Assembly: GCF_004121055.1 (NCBI RefSeq)
Contig: NZ_PYAL01000009.1
Coordinates: forward strand, 310,001-374,000
Length of the DNA: 64,000 nt
Origin: Achromobacter aloeverae
GTDB lineage: Bacteria; Pseudomonadota; Gammaproteobacteria; Burkholderiales; Burkholderiaceae_B
Direction: 5' to 3'
Positions 10,993-18,719 of this stretch are shown here, in pieces (the first letter of the stretch is position 1; every line of letters begins with the position of its first letter). The position numbers were made by a program, and so were the translations under genes. The notes below the pieces were generated by a model. It did no database searches. It was not told the DNA's origin and worked only from the letters and a program-made list of their open reading frames with translations.

Positions 10993-12047
10993 TGGATTTC
11001 CCGTCTCCAGACGATGTCGGTGGATTGGTCGGCGGCGCTCTGGATCAAGGCCCGCATGACGAGGTGCGCCCGTTCGTAGACCACGGTGCCGGTGGCGGAG
11101 AACCACGCGCTGGTGGCGCCGATGCCAGCCGGCGTCGTGGCCACGCCCAGGCCGGCAAGGCGATTGGCGAAATCGGCGGCGTCGTTGAACCAGGCGCCAC
11201 GCTCGCGTTCGCCGATCAGCACGCGCGCCTGCGCCAGCGTCATGTCCGGCGCCAGCGCGGCCAGCACCTCCGGCGGGGCGGTGTTGACGTTGATGGTGGT
11301 GGTGGTGGGCAGGTAGGTCAACGTACGGGCCAGGTCGCGTCGCAGCGCGGGCGCCAGGTCCAGTGTGCCCAGCAGGTCGTCCAGGCCGCGCGGCATAGGC
11401 GCGCGCGCCGGCGTCGACGCCGCGATGATGGCGCCGTTGGCGTCGGTCACGGCCTTGGCCGGCTGCGTCAGCGCCACCCGCTGCGCCAGCGTCCGCGCCA
11501 GGCTGTCCTGGTTGCCGAGCATCGCCAGCAGGCGTTGCAGGATACCCACCTGGTCGGGCAGCATCAGGCCGTTGCGCGCCACGTTGTAGAGGTTGAACTT
11601 GCCCTGTTCGTCTTCGACGTAGCCGGAGAACACCGCCACGCGGCCATCGCCCGGACGTTCCAGCCGCGTATCGCGCACGGGCACGCTCCATAGCTGGCCG
11701 GCGTGGACGGTGGCTTCGCGGCGCAGGCTTTCGCGCACCACCAGGCGCGCCCAGTCCAGTCCGCCCAGCAGTAGCCAGCGGGCCTGGGCGCGCGATTGTT
11801 CGTTTTCCACCTGGCGCAGCGCGGCGGTCTGACGCATGAACAGCCCGGAGGTCAGCGCCGCTACCACGGCGACCACGATCAGGGCGCTGACCACCGCCAT
11901 GCCGCGCTGGCGGGTGTGCTGCCGCGCACCCAGGTCTGCGGGGCGCGATGCCGGGCCGTGCGATGCCCGATGGCACGATGACCGGCCATAGGCCGGCCGC
12001 CGGCGCGACGCCGGCGGCCGCGGACGCAAGGCGACTGTCCTATTCAT
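10989..12047 (-). CDS. gspK: Type II secretion minor pseudopilin GspK
   Basis: Tip-complex minor pseudopilin. ATG 12047 overlaps the gspJ stop (ATGA). After an unusually long 49-residue leader comes the prepilin site RQRG|MAVVSALIVVAVVAALTSG. As in other GspK proteins, the Glu at +5 is missing. The body has the alpha domain insert and the C-terminal INVNTAPPEVLAALAPDM motif of the family, and 352 residues is a normal length. The leader is rich in Arg/Pro/Ser and longer than usual, so the true start may lie further in, although no ATG is available there. Confidence 0.93.
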   Translation of the reverse strand: MNRTVALRPRPPASRRRPAYGRSSCHRASHGPASRPADLGARQHTRQRGMAVVSALIVVAVVAALTSGLFMRQTAALRQVENEQSRAQARWLLLGGLDWARLVVRESLRREATVHAGQLWSVPVRDTRLERPGDGRVAVFSGYVEDEQGKFNLYNVARNGLMLPDQVGILQRLLAMLGNQDSLARTLAQRVALTQPAKAVTDANGAIIAASTPARAPMPRGLDDLLGTLDLAPALRRDLARTLTYLPTTTTINVNTAPPEVLAALAPDMTLAQARVLIGERERGAWFNDAADFANRLAGLGVATTPAGIGATSAWFSATGTVVYERAHLVMRALIQSAADQSTDIVWRREIH

Positions 12048-12766
12048 CGCAGCACCACCACGCGCGTGTAGCGTTCGCGCTGGCCGTCGTGATTGCGCTC
12101 GACCGCGATCTCCACGCCGCTGGCCTTGCCGACGCCGGCGGTGCCCGGCAGGACCCAGCCTTGTCCGGGTATCCAGAAACGCACGCCCAGCGCGGCCACG
12201 CCGGCCATGACCTCGGCGCCGGCCTGCGCCGGGGGCAGGGGGTAGCGCAGGCCGGCCGCCCCGGTATAGCGCCACAACGCGCCATTGCGGATGCGCCAGA
12301 TCACGGCCTGCCAGGCGCCGTCGCCGGCCGGGGACGCGCGCACGATCTCCAGTTGCAGCGGCTTGCCGGGTTCCTGTGCCACGGCGACGCCGCCCACGGG
12401 CAGCCCGGGGCGTGCCGCATCGTCGCTGTTGTGGCCATCGTCGGACAGGGTCAGGTCGCGTTCGAGCTGGCCCAGGGTACGCACCACGACGGCGTTGTCC
12501 GCGGCGTCCCGCTCCAGCCACGCGCGGGTGTCGGCGACCCGGCTGATGCCGCGCCAGGCAAGCAGGCTGACCAGGGCCATCAAGGTGATGGCCACCAGCA
12601 CCTCGATCAGGGTGAAGCCGGCCTGGTCGCCCGCGCCGCCGGCAGGGGTGTGGGGTGGCGTCGAGGGCCGGCCCATGGTCCGCTGCAAGGGTCGGTTCCG
12701 GGCCCGGTCCAGAGTCCCGGTGCGGGTCCGGACGCCGATGCCGGCATGGTCAGCGCCTTGCTTCAT
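12044..12766 (-). CDS. gspJ: Type II secretion minor pseudopilin GspJ
   Basis: Minor pseudopilin of the tip complex. ATG 12766 overlaps the gspI stop (ATGA) and gives 240 residues. The prepilin peptidase site is GDQAG|FTLIEVLVAITLMALVSLL, followed by the family pattern (WRGISRVADTRAWLERD, RTLGQLERDLTL) and the C-terminal VRFWIPGQGW. The leader before the cleavage site is about 50 residues, much longer than the usual 6-20. An internal ATG encoding MGRPSTPP would give a 20-residue leader and is a credible alternative start. Confidence 0.92.
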   Translation of the reverse strand: MKQGADHAGIGVRTRTGTLDRARNRPLQRTMGRPSTPPHTPAGGAGDQAGFTLIEVLVAITLMALVSLLAWRGISRVADTRAWLERDAADNAVVVRTLGQLERDLTLSDDGHNSDDAARPGLPVGGVAVAQEPGKPLQLEIVRASPAGDGAWQAVIWRIRNGALWRYTGAAGLRYPLPPAQAGAEVMAGVAALGVRFWIPGQGWVLPGTAGVGKASGVEIAVERNHDGQRERYTRVVVLR

Positions 12767-13146
12767 CGTACGTTCGCCAGCAGGCCCGACAGTTCGGCCA
12801 GGGTCATGCCCGGCTGCCCGCGCGGGTACACGCGCACCGACACCTGTCGGAAGGCGCGATTCAAAGAGTAGGTGTAGGTGCTCTCGCACACCATGTCCAG
12901 GCGTCCTTGTGGACAGGGCGTGTCCTGCTTGCCGGGATCCGGCAGCACCTGCGACAACCGCAACTCGGCCATGCGGTTCTCGGCGGCGACCAGGGCCAGC
13001 GTCTTGTCGCGCAGCGCGTGGTTGTTCTGCGCCAGCACGCCGGTGGCGCGCAGGGCCGCGGCCAGGGCCACGGCGATGATCGCCAGGGCCACCAGCACCT
13101 CGATCAGGGTGAATCCCCCTTGTGGGCGTCGCGGGGCGTGGCGCAT
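12763..13146 (-). CDS. gspI: Type II secretion minor pseudopilin GspI
   Basis: Minor pseudopilin that nucleates the tip complex. ATG 13146 was chosen because it lies one base after the gspH stop and gives a normal 11-residue leader: MRHAPRRPQGG|FTLIEVLVALAIIAVALAAAL. An ATG five codons upstream (13161) would overlap gspH and cannot be excluded. Typical GspI features follow: NNHALRDKTLALVAAENRMAELRL, and a pair of cysteines (TPCPQGRLDMVCE). 127 residues is the usual size. Confidence 0.93.
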   Translation of the reverse strand: MRHAPRRPQGGFTLIEVLVALAIIAVALAAALRATGVLAQNNHALRDKTLALVAAENRMAELRLSQVLPDPGKQDTPCPQGRLDMVCESTYTYSLNRAFRQVSVRVYPRGQPGMTLAELSGLLANVR

Positions 13147-13147
13147 G

Positions 13148-13660
13148 TCATCGCACCGCATAGGCGCCGCCGGCGTCGCGCGTGAGGGTGATGTCGCGGC
13201 CGCCGGCGCTGAGGGTCAGTTGCATGGGGTCGGCCATCCATTCCGTGTCGAACACGATCCAGCCCGCCCGGCCCGCCGGCGTGACCGCCACGGGGCCGGC
13301 CGACCAGGGTTGCGGACGCAGCACCGGATCGTCATGGAAGTCATCGGGCGGCAACGGCGCTTCGTCGTCGGCATCGCCCGTGCTCGCTGCCCGGCGTCCG
13401 GGCCGTTCGAACCGATAACCGGAAGCCGAGGCGCGCCAGGTGATGACGCGGCCATCGCTGCGCGCTTCGCTCTGCGCGACGGCGAAGGCCTGCAGCAGGC
13501 GCTCGCCGTCTTCATGCAGGCGCCGGTCCGGCGCGGCCACCGCGGAAATGCCGACCATGCCGGCCGCGATGCCGATGATGACCAGCACCACCAGGAGCTC
13601 GATCAACGTGAAGCCGCCTTCGCGGCGCCTCGAAGAGCGACGGCGTCGGCGCGGGCGCAT
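13148..13660 (-). CDS. gspH: Type II secretion minor pseudopilin GspH
   Basis: Minor pseudopilin that connects the tip complex to the GspG pseudopilus. From ATG 13660 the product is 170 residues, starting MRPRRRRRSSRRREGG|FTLIELLVVLVIIGIAAGM, an exceptionally basic leader with a canonical cleavage site and Glu+5. The GspH domain pattern AFAVAQSEARSDGRVITWRAS follows. An upstream ATG (13705) would overlap the end of gspG; neither start has a good ribosome site. Confidence 0.92.
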   Translation of the reverse strand: MRPRRRRRSSRRREGGFTLIELLVVLVIIGIAAGMVGISAVAAPDRRLHEDGERLLQAFAVAQSEARSDGRVITWRASASGYRFERPGRRAASTGDADDEAPLPPDDFHDDPVLRPQPWSAGPVAVTPAGRAGWIVFDTEWMADPMQLTLSAGGRDITLTRDAGGAYAVR

Positions 13661-13676
13661 AAGCCGGGCAGGGCGT

Positions 13677-14108
13677 TCAGAGATCCCAGGAGCCGATGTC
13701 CGCATCGTTCTGTTCGCCGCCGGTCTTGCCGTCGGCGCCGAAGGAGAACACGTCGACTTCCCCTTTCACTCCGGGGCTGAGGTACTGGTAGGGATGGCCC
13801 CAGGGGTCGTTGGGCAGGCGCTCCAGATAGGGACGCCAGTTGGGCGTGCTGTCGGGCCGCGCAACCAGCGCCTGCAGGCCTTGCTGCGTGGTCGGATAGC
13901 GGCCATTGTCCAGGCGGTATAGCTTGAGCGCCTGCATCAGGCCGCCGATGTCCTGGCGCGCCGCGACCTGGCGGGCCTGGTCGGGGCGGTCGAGCACGCG
14001 CGGCACGATCAAGGCGGCGAGGATGCCCATGATCACTACCACCACCATGATTTCAATCAGGGTGAAACCTTGCTGGCGTGCCCTGGCGGCACTGCGTCGA
14101 CGATGCAC
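13677..14108 (-). CDS. gspG: Type II secretion major pseudopilin GspG
   Basis: Main subunit of the periplasmic pseudopilus. It starts at GTG 14108, preceded by GGAG at good spacing. The prepilin site is RARQQG|FTLIEIMVVVVIMGILAALIVP with Glu+5. The core family signature YRLDNGRYPTTQQGLQALV and the calcium-loop/C-terminal part WGHPYQYLSPGVKGEVDVFSFGADG are both present. 143 residues is typical. The first gene of the gspG-H-I-J-K-L-M-N run; gspC lies 202 bases upstream on the same strand. Confidence 0.97.
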   Translation of the reverse strand: MHRRRSAARARQQGFTLIEIMVVVVIMGILAALIVPRVLDRPDQARQVAARQDIGGLMQALKLYRLDNGRYPTTQQGLQALVARPDSTPNWRPYLERLPNDPWGHPYQYLSPGVKGEVDVFSFGADGKTGGEQNDADIGSWDL

Positions 14109-14250
14109 AACTCACTCCGTTCTTCCGGGAAACGGGCAAGTGTGACGGTGCAATATGACAGCAATATTGAGTGGGGCGCGCCGGCGGGAGAGGACGCGGC
14201 GGACGCCGGATGCGCCTGGGACGCTGGTTCGCGGGCGAACAGGTACTCCG

Positions 14251-14314
14251 GGACGCGTCAGACCAGGCGGACGCGTCAGACCGGGCGGACGCCTCAGGCT
14301 ACCGGACGCGTCAG
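14251..14314. repeat. Tandem 18-bp repeats in the gspC-gspG gap, reaching the gspC stop
   Basis: GGACGCGTCAGACCAGGC (14251-14268) and GGACGCGTCAGACCGGGC (14269-14286) are near-identical; a decayed third copy (GGACGCCTCAGGCTACC) and a partial fourth (GGACGCGTCAG, ending at 14314) follow. Three of the four contain the palindrome ACGCGT. On the minus strand the partial copy supplies the TGA stop of gspC, so the repeats form the leader-side gap between gspC and gspG. Confidence 0.88.
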
Positions 14315-14805
14315 CGCGGCGCGTCGATGATGCCGGCGGGCGCGGCCGGCAAGGGCGGCGCGGCGATCGTGGTCGTGGCGCCGTTCTGGTCCAGCACGAC
14401 CGCGTTGTTGCCTATCCGCGCCACGCGCAGTCCTGGGGAGATTTCCTGGCCTGCGCGCCAGGCCTGGGCCGGGCCGCCGTCCACGCTGAGGATGACGGCG
14501 CCGTCGGTTCCGTCGGCGATCATGCCGGTTACGGTGACCTGCGTCTTCAACGTGCCGTCCTTGCCGAACAGCAAGGCGGCAGGGGCGGTGTCCACGGCGC
14601 GCGCGGCCGCGGCGTGCAGCGCGGGTGGCGGCGCATCCGGACGAGGCGCGAGCAGGATGGCGCCCCAGACGCCCAGCCCGGCGGCCAGGCCGAGGATGGC
14701 GAGTGCCTGGAGCAGGCGTGGCGGAGAAACGCGGGGCAAGGTAAGCATGGCAGTCGGACGACGGGCCGCCCGTTCCATGTCGGACGGACGCGGCGCGGGT
14801 TTCAT
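14311..14805 (-). CDS. gspC: Type II secretion protein GspC (short form)
   Basis: Bitopic inner-membrane protein that joins the platform to the secretin. The 164 residues contain a short cytoplasmic N-terminus, a membrane helix (LLQALAILGLAAGLGVWGAILL, about 31-52), a proline/alanine linker and the homology region (AALLFGKDGTLKTQVTVTG ... AWRAGQEISPGLRVARIGNNAVVLDQNG). The C-terminal PDZ or coiled-coil domain of longer GspC proteins is missing, as in XcpP-like short forms. ATG 14805 is used; internal ATGs at MERAARRP and MLTLPRVS are also possible, and no good ribosome site decides between them. Confidence 0.87.
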   Translation of the reverse strand: MKPAPRPSDMERAARRPTAMLTLPRVSPPRLLQALAILGLAAGLGVWGAILLAPRPDAPPPALHAAAARAVDTAPAALLFGKDGTLKTQVTVTGMIADGTDGAVILSVDGGPAQAWRAGQEISPGLRVARIGNNAVVLDQNGATTTIAAPPLPAAPAGIIDAPR

Positions 14806-14842
14806 GGCCGCCCATGGCGGGCGTGCCCGAAGGGCGGCCCCG

Positions 14843-14871
14843 AGTATAGCTGCCCGGAATTCACGGGACAG
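14843..14871 (-). promoter_or_regulatory. Candidate promoter of gspC
   Basis: Read on the minus strand: CTGTCC (14866-14871), 17-base spacer, TATACT (14843-14848), 37 bases before the gspC ATG. The -10 box matches well and the -35 box matches at three positions. The eight bases TATACTCG also occur upstream of gspD at 4313-4320, so the two gsp transcription units may share promoter features. Confidence 0.45.
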
Positions 14872-15019
14872 TCATGGTCATGTCGTGAGCGTCATGTCGT
14901 CAGGGCGCTCGTGCCCGGCTACGAACCCCGCCGCCGCACGCGACGGGCCGAGGCGCCGCCGAGCGGCCAGGATCCGGCCGTGCGGGGCAGGGCTCGGCTC
15001 AGGCTGCGCCGCGCGCGGC

Positions 15020-15898
15020 TCAGGCGGCGCCGCGTTGCAGCGCGGCGATGCGCTGCTGGATGGGCGGGTGCGACGCGAACAGGGCGCTGACCGCGCCGCG
15101 GCCGCTGATGCCCGACGCCTCGAAGGACTTGGGCAGCTCGCCCGCTTCCAGGCCGCCCAGGCGGGCCAGGGCGCGGATCATCGGATCGCGCGAGCCCAGC
15201 AGCTGGGCCGAGCCGGCATCGGCGCGATATTCCCGCTGGCGCGAGAACCAGGCAACGATGATGGACGCGGCGATGCCGAACAGGATTTCACAGACGATCA
15301 CGGTAATGTAGTAGCCGGCGCCCAGGCCGCGTTCGTTGCGCAAGACCGTGCGGTCGATGAAGTAGCCGACCACGCGCGCCAGGAATACCACGAAGGTGTT
15401 GACCACGCCCTGGATCAGCGTCAGCGTCACCATGTCGCCATTGGCGACGTGCGCCACCTCGTGGCCCAGCACGGCGGCCACTTCTTCTTCCGTCATGCTT
15501 TCCAGCAGCCCCGTGCTGACGGCGACCAGGGAGTCGTTCTTGAACGCGCCCGTGGCGAAGGCGTTCGGCGCGCCGTCGTAGATGGCCACCTCGGGCCGGC
15601 CGATGCCGGCGCGGTCGGCCAGTTGGTGCACGGTGTCGACCAGCCAGGCCTCGCGCTGGTCGCGCGGCGCGCTGGGGTCGATCACCTGGGCGCCGGTGCT
15701 CCACTTGGCCATCGGCTTGCTCATGAACAGCGAGATGATGGAACCGGTGAAACCGACGATGACCGAGAAGACCAGCAGCTGCGATATGTTCAGGCCATTG
15801 GCCATCAGGAAGCGGTCGACGCCGAAAATACGGAGCGTGGCCGACAGCACCAGCATGACGGCCAGGTTGGTCAGCACAAAAAGAATGATGCGTTTCAT
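15020..15898 (-). CDS. htpX: Membrane zinc metalloprotease HtpX
   Basis: Inner-membrane quality-control protease with a cytosolic active site. ATG 15898 gives [22 protein letters not shown] and is preceded by AGAGGA at good spacing. In the 292 residues: two N-terminal membrane helices, the catalytic HEVAH near 139-143 with zinc ligand Glu in the downstream [15 protein letters not shown], and two more hydrophobic segments between ([44 protein letters not shown]). The C-terminus [15 protein letters not shown] is typical of M48B peptidases. Monocistronic and divergent from the DMT transporter gene. Confidence 0.97.
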   Translation of the reverse strand: MKRIILFVLTNLAVMLVLSATLRIFGVDRFLMANGLNISQLLVFSVIVGFTGSIISLFMSKPMAKWSTGAQVIDPSAPRDQREAWLVDTVHQLADRAGIGRPEVAIYDGAPNAFATGAFKNDSLVAVSTGLLESMTEEEVAAVLGHEVAHVANGDMVTLTLIQGVVNTFVVFLARVVGYFIDRTVLRNERGLGAGYYITVIVCEILFGIAASIIVAWFSRQREYRADAGSAQLLGSRDPMIRALARLGGLEAGELPKSFEASGISGRGAVSALFASHPPIQQRIAALQRGAA

Positions 15899-16055
15899 GA
15901 TTGTTATGGATCCTCTGCGAGCGGATGTAGCTTGGACGTGACAAGCCGGCCAGGGTTCCCGGCGGCCCGCACCGCCGGTTCCGGCGGGCTCCCCCGTCGT
16001 GACAGCGAGTATATTATCGGTTCCACCCCCACCCTTACGGAATTTCGCAGGTCTC

Positions 16056-16937
16056 ATGCAGGCTCTTTGGATGTTGTTGGCGGCGCTCATGTTCGCCATC
16101 ATGGGTTCTTGCGTGAAACTGGCCGCCGAGCACGAGGCCTCCCTGGCGCAAGTCGTGCTGTTCCGGGGCATGCCCTCGGTGATCCTGATCCTGGCGTGGG
16201 CACGGGCCGGCCGTCACTCCATCGTGCCGACCCGCTGGCGGCCGCACCTGTGGCGCAACCTGGCCGGCGTCTCGTCGATGTGGCTGGGCTTCTATGCGCT
16301 ATCCCATCTGCCCTTGGCCACGGCCACCAGCCTGAACTACACCTCGCCGCTCTTCATCGCCGGCTACATGCTGGGGTGGGGCGGCGTGCAGCGCGATCCC
16401 GTGCGCATCACGTCCGTGGCGCTGGGCTTCCTGGGCGTCATCGCCGTGCTGCGGCCCAGCATCGGCGACGATCAGTGGCTGCCGGCGCTGCTGGGCCTGG
16501 GCGCCGGCGGCGCCGCGGCCATCTCGATGATGCAGATACGCGAACTGGGGCGCATCGGCGAGCCGGAATGGCGCACCGTGCTGTTCTTTTCGCTGGCGGT
16601 CAGCCTCAGCAGCATCGTCGGCCTGTTCATCCACGGCTGGGGCCAGGCCGACCTGGCCGGATACGCCGCGCTGTTCGGCATCGGCCTGTCGGGCCTGTGC
16701 GGCCAGCTTGCGATGACGCGCGCCTTCGGCCTGGGCTCGGCCCTGTTGACGGCCGCCTTGCAGTACACGACCATCATCTTCGCCGCCTGCCTGGGCATGG
16801 TGTTCTGGCACGATCATCTCGATGCCATCGCCTGGTCCGGCATGGGCCTGATTATCGCGGCCGGCTTGCTGTCGGTCTGGCGGACCATGCGCGAAAAGCG
16901 CCCCCTTACCAAGACTGCCCGGGAGAATGCCGTATGA
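16056..16937 (+). CDS. DMT-superfamily (EamA) transporter
   Basis: Inner-membrane metabolite exporter of the drug/metabolite family with about ten hydrophobic helices in two EamA repeats ([19 protein letters not shown] at the start; [20 protein letters not shown] opening the second half). ATG 16056 is preferred because it gives the usual short N-terminus before helix 1; an upstream ATG at 15999 in the same frame would add 19 residues that look non-coding. The substrate cannot be read from the sequence. Its stop overlaps the next ATG (ATGA), so it is coupled to the sulfurtransferase gene. Confidence 0.88.
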   Translation: MQALWMLLAALMFAIMGSCVKLAAEHEASLAQVVLFRGMPSVILILAWARAGRHSIVPTRWRPHLWRNLAGVSSMWLGFYALSHLPLATATSLNYTSPLFIAGYMLGWGGVQRDPVRITSVALGFLGVIAVLRPSIGDDQWLPALLGLGAGGAAAISMMQIRELGRIGEPEWRTVLFFSLAVSLSSIVGLFIHGWGQADLAGYAALFGIGLSGLCGQLAMTRAFGLGSALLTAALQYTTIIFAACLGMVFWHDHLDAIAWSGMGLIIAAGLLSVWRTMREKRPLTKTARENAV

Positions 16938-17791
16938 CGATGACCTTGATTTCCGTATCCGAACTGGCCGCGCGCCTGGGCGATGCCGACCTGCGCGTGT
17001 TCGACCTGCGCCATGACCTGATGGACCACGCCGCCGGCCGTCGCCAATACGAGCAGTCGCATATCGCGGGCGCCCGCTACCTGGACAACGAGACCGAACT
17101 CGCCGCGCCGCGCACGGGCAGGAACGGCCGCCACCCCTTGCCGGACCGCGCCGCGCTGGCCGCGCTGCTGTCCAGCCATGGCGTCACGCCCGCCACCTTG
17201 GTGGTCGCCTACGATGCCAGCGGCGGCCAGTTCGCCGCGCACCTGTGGTGGATGCTGCGCTGGCTGGGCCACGATCGCGTGGCGGTGCTCGATGGCGGCT
17301 GGCAGGCCTGGTCGGCCGCTGGCCTGGCGGTGGAGAGCGGCGCCGGCCCGCAGGCGGCGCCCGCCGGCGCGGGCGGCGGCCTGGTCCCGCGTCCTCCCCT
17401 GACCGAGCCGGTGGACGCCGACAGCGTCCTCGCCAATATCGCGCAGCCGGCCTACACGGTGCTGGATGCCCGCGCGGCAGCCCGCTACCGGGGCGAAATG
17501 GAGCCTATCGACCCGGTGGCCGGGCATATTCCGGGGGCCTTGAACCGGCCCAATACGGAAAACCTCGCCGCCGATGGCCGCTTCAAGTCGCCGCAGGAAC
17601 TGCGCAAGGAATTCGAGGCCGTGCTGGGCAAGCGCGCACCCGACACCATCGTGCACCAGTGCGGGTCGGGGATAACCGCGACGCACAACCTGCTGGCGAT
17701 GGAAGTGGCGGGCCTGGCCGGATCGCGCCTGTATCCCGGCTCGTGGAGCGAGTGGATCAGCGATCCTTCGCGGCCCCAGGCCAAGGGCTGA
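16934..17791 (+). CDS. sseA: 3-mercaptopyruvate sulfurtransferase (double rhodanese)
   Basis: Transfers sulfur from 3-mercaptopyruvate (or thiosulfate) to thiol acceptors. The 285-residue product has two rhodanese domains: an inactive N-terminal one (VFDLRHDLMDHAAGRRQYEQ ... VVAYDASGGQFAAHLWWML) and a catalytic C-terminal one. The active-site loop is QCGSGITA near 239-246, closer to the CG(S/T)G(V/I)T loop of mercaptopyruvate enzymes than to the CRKGVT of thiosulfate rhodaneses. Coupled to the preceding transporter by ATGA. Its 3' end overlaps the convergent HD-domain gene by 35 bases. Confidence 0.9.
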   Translation: MTMTLISVSELAARLGDADLRVFDLRHDLMDHAAGRRQYEQSHIAGARYLDNETELAAPRTGRNGRHPLPDRAALAALLSSHGVTPATLVVAYDASGGQFAAHLWWMLRWLGHDRVAVLDGGWQAWSAAGLAVESGAGPQAAPAGAGGGLVPRPPLTEPVDADSVLANIAQPAYTVLDARAAARYRGEMEPIDPVAGHIPGALNRPNTENLAADGRFKSPQELRKEFEAVLGKRAPDTIVHQCGSGITATHNLLAMEVAGLAGSRLYPGSWSEWISDPSRPQAKG

Positions 17792-18437
17792 CCGCCGGGG
17801 GGCGGATCAGGGCGCCCGGCCATGCCGCCGGATGGCGCGGCGTCGCCCGCGGCGACGCGCCCAGGCGGGGCGGCCGCATGGCCTGGTGCTGTTGCGACAC
17901 CTGGGCGGCGATTTCCATGAAATAGGACAGGGGGGGCGGCGGCTCGACCCCTATGCGGCTGGCTTGGTCGTCCCAGCGGCGCAGGCGGATGGCCTCCGGC
18001 GCCCAGGGAATGGCGGAAAATTCGCTGGCCTGGGTCGCGTCGAAGATGCCGCCCGCGAGATCGAGCGCCCGGCGCGCCGCGCTGTTGCTCGGTCCCAGGT
18101 AGTCGGGCTCGACGAAGCACAGGTAGCGGTGCGCCTCGACATGCAGGCGGATGGGTTCCAGCACGTCGGGCCCGAACAGGTCGCGCAGGAAGGGCAGGAC
18201 GAAATATTGGTGCTTGTAGTCGGCGCCCTCGATGCGCACGGCATCGGGGTGCTGGATGATGAGGTGGCCGAGGTCATGTAGCAGGGCGGCGGTCACCAGC
18301 GAGGGGGCGGCATTTTCGGCCAGCGCCAGCGCGGCGGTCTGGCGGGCGTGCTCGGCTTGCGTCACCGCGGTATCGCCGTAGGGCAGGTTACCGGTGAGGT
18401 GGAAGAGGTTTGCTATCTGGTCCAGAGTCAGTCCCAT
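17757..18437 (-). CDS. PhnZ/TmpB-like HD-domain oxygenase
   Basis: An HD-fold protein that most resembles the mixed-valent di-iron oxygenases PhnZ and TmpB, which cleave the C-P bond of hydroxylated aminophosphonates. Seen: Tyr20, then VTQAEHARQTAALA with His30, then ALLHDLGH with His54-Asp55, His76, and HVEAHRYLC with His99/His103. The Tyr20-His30-His54-His76 spacing (10, 24, 22) equals that of Tyr24-His34-His58-His80 in PhnZ; the PhnZ Glu27 position is Thr23 here, with Asp22 beside it. ATG 18437 follows AAGGAG at 8 bases. The last 40 residues are a Pro/Ala-rich tail that runs 35 bases into convergent sseA. Known HD relatives also include phosphohydrolases, so substrate and chemistry are inference. 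Confidence 0.75.
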   Translation of the reverse strand: MGLTLDQIANLFHLTGNLPYGDTAVTQAEHARQTAALALAENAAPSLVTAALLHDLGHLIIQHPDAVRIEGADYKHQYFVLPFLRDLFGPDVLEPIRLHVEAHRYLCFVEPDYLGPSNSAARRALDLAGGIFDATQASEFSAIPWAPEAIRLRRWDDQASRIGVEPPPPLSYFMEIAAQVSQQHQAMRPPRLGASPRATPRHPAAWPGALIRPPAVSPWPGAAKDR

Positions 18438-18552
18438 GGCCTTGCTCCTTACGGTCGCGCAGCATGGCGCGCGCTGTGGTGGTCCTTTTCAGTTGACCAG
18501 CGCGACTTGATTTTTTCATGACGGCGGAGCGGAGAATCGCAGGCGTTGAGTA

Positions 18553-18645
18553 ACGGTCTGTGTAGTGGTCTGCGTAGAGACCTGAGTAGTGGCCTGAGTA
18601 GTGGCCTGTAGGGCCTGTTTAGCGCCTGTTAGCGGCCTGTGCGGC
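18553..18645. repeat. Degenerate 9-12-bp tandem repeats between the Rieske and HD genes
   Basis: About eight consecutive units around the core GGCCTGAGTAGT (for example CCTGAGTAGTGG at 18581-18592, followed by CCTGAGTAGTGG at 18593-18604), with the unit shrinking to 9-11 bases at the right end (GGCCTGTAG, GGCCTGTTTAGC, GCCTGTTAGC). They fill much of the 282-base gap between the stop of the Rieske gene and the start of the HD-domain gene, where a leader or internal promoter would be expected. Confidence 0.8.
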
Positions 18646-18719
18646 GCCGCCCCTCCTGCGTGGACGGGCTGTGCGCGCGGTTCTCCCTGGCGAGAGTGGC
18701 CCGCGCGCACGGCAGGGCA

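Noticed and set aside
14171-16933. Very long open frame (over 1200 codons) running from the gspC region into sseA
   Set aside because: Only its last part (from 16934) matches a protein family; the rest is antisense to gspC and htpX.
18553-18645. CRISPR array in the repeat tract
   Set aside because: Units are 9-12 bases, directly abutting and degenerate; no spacers exist.
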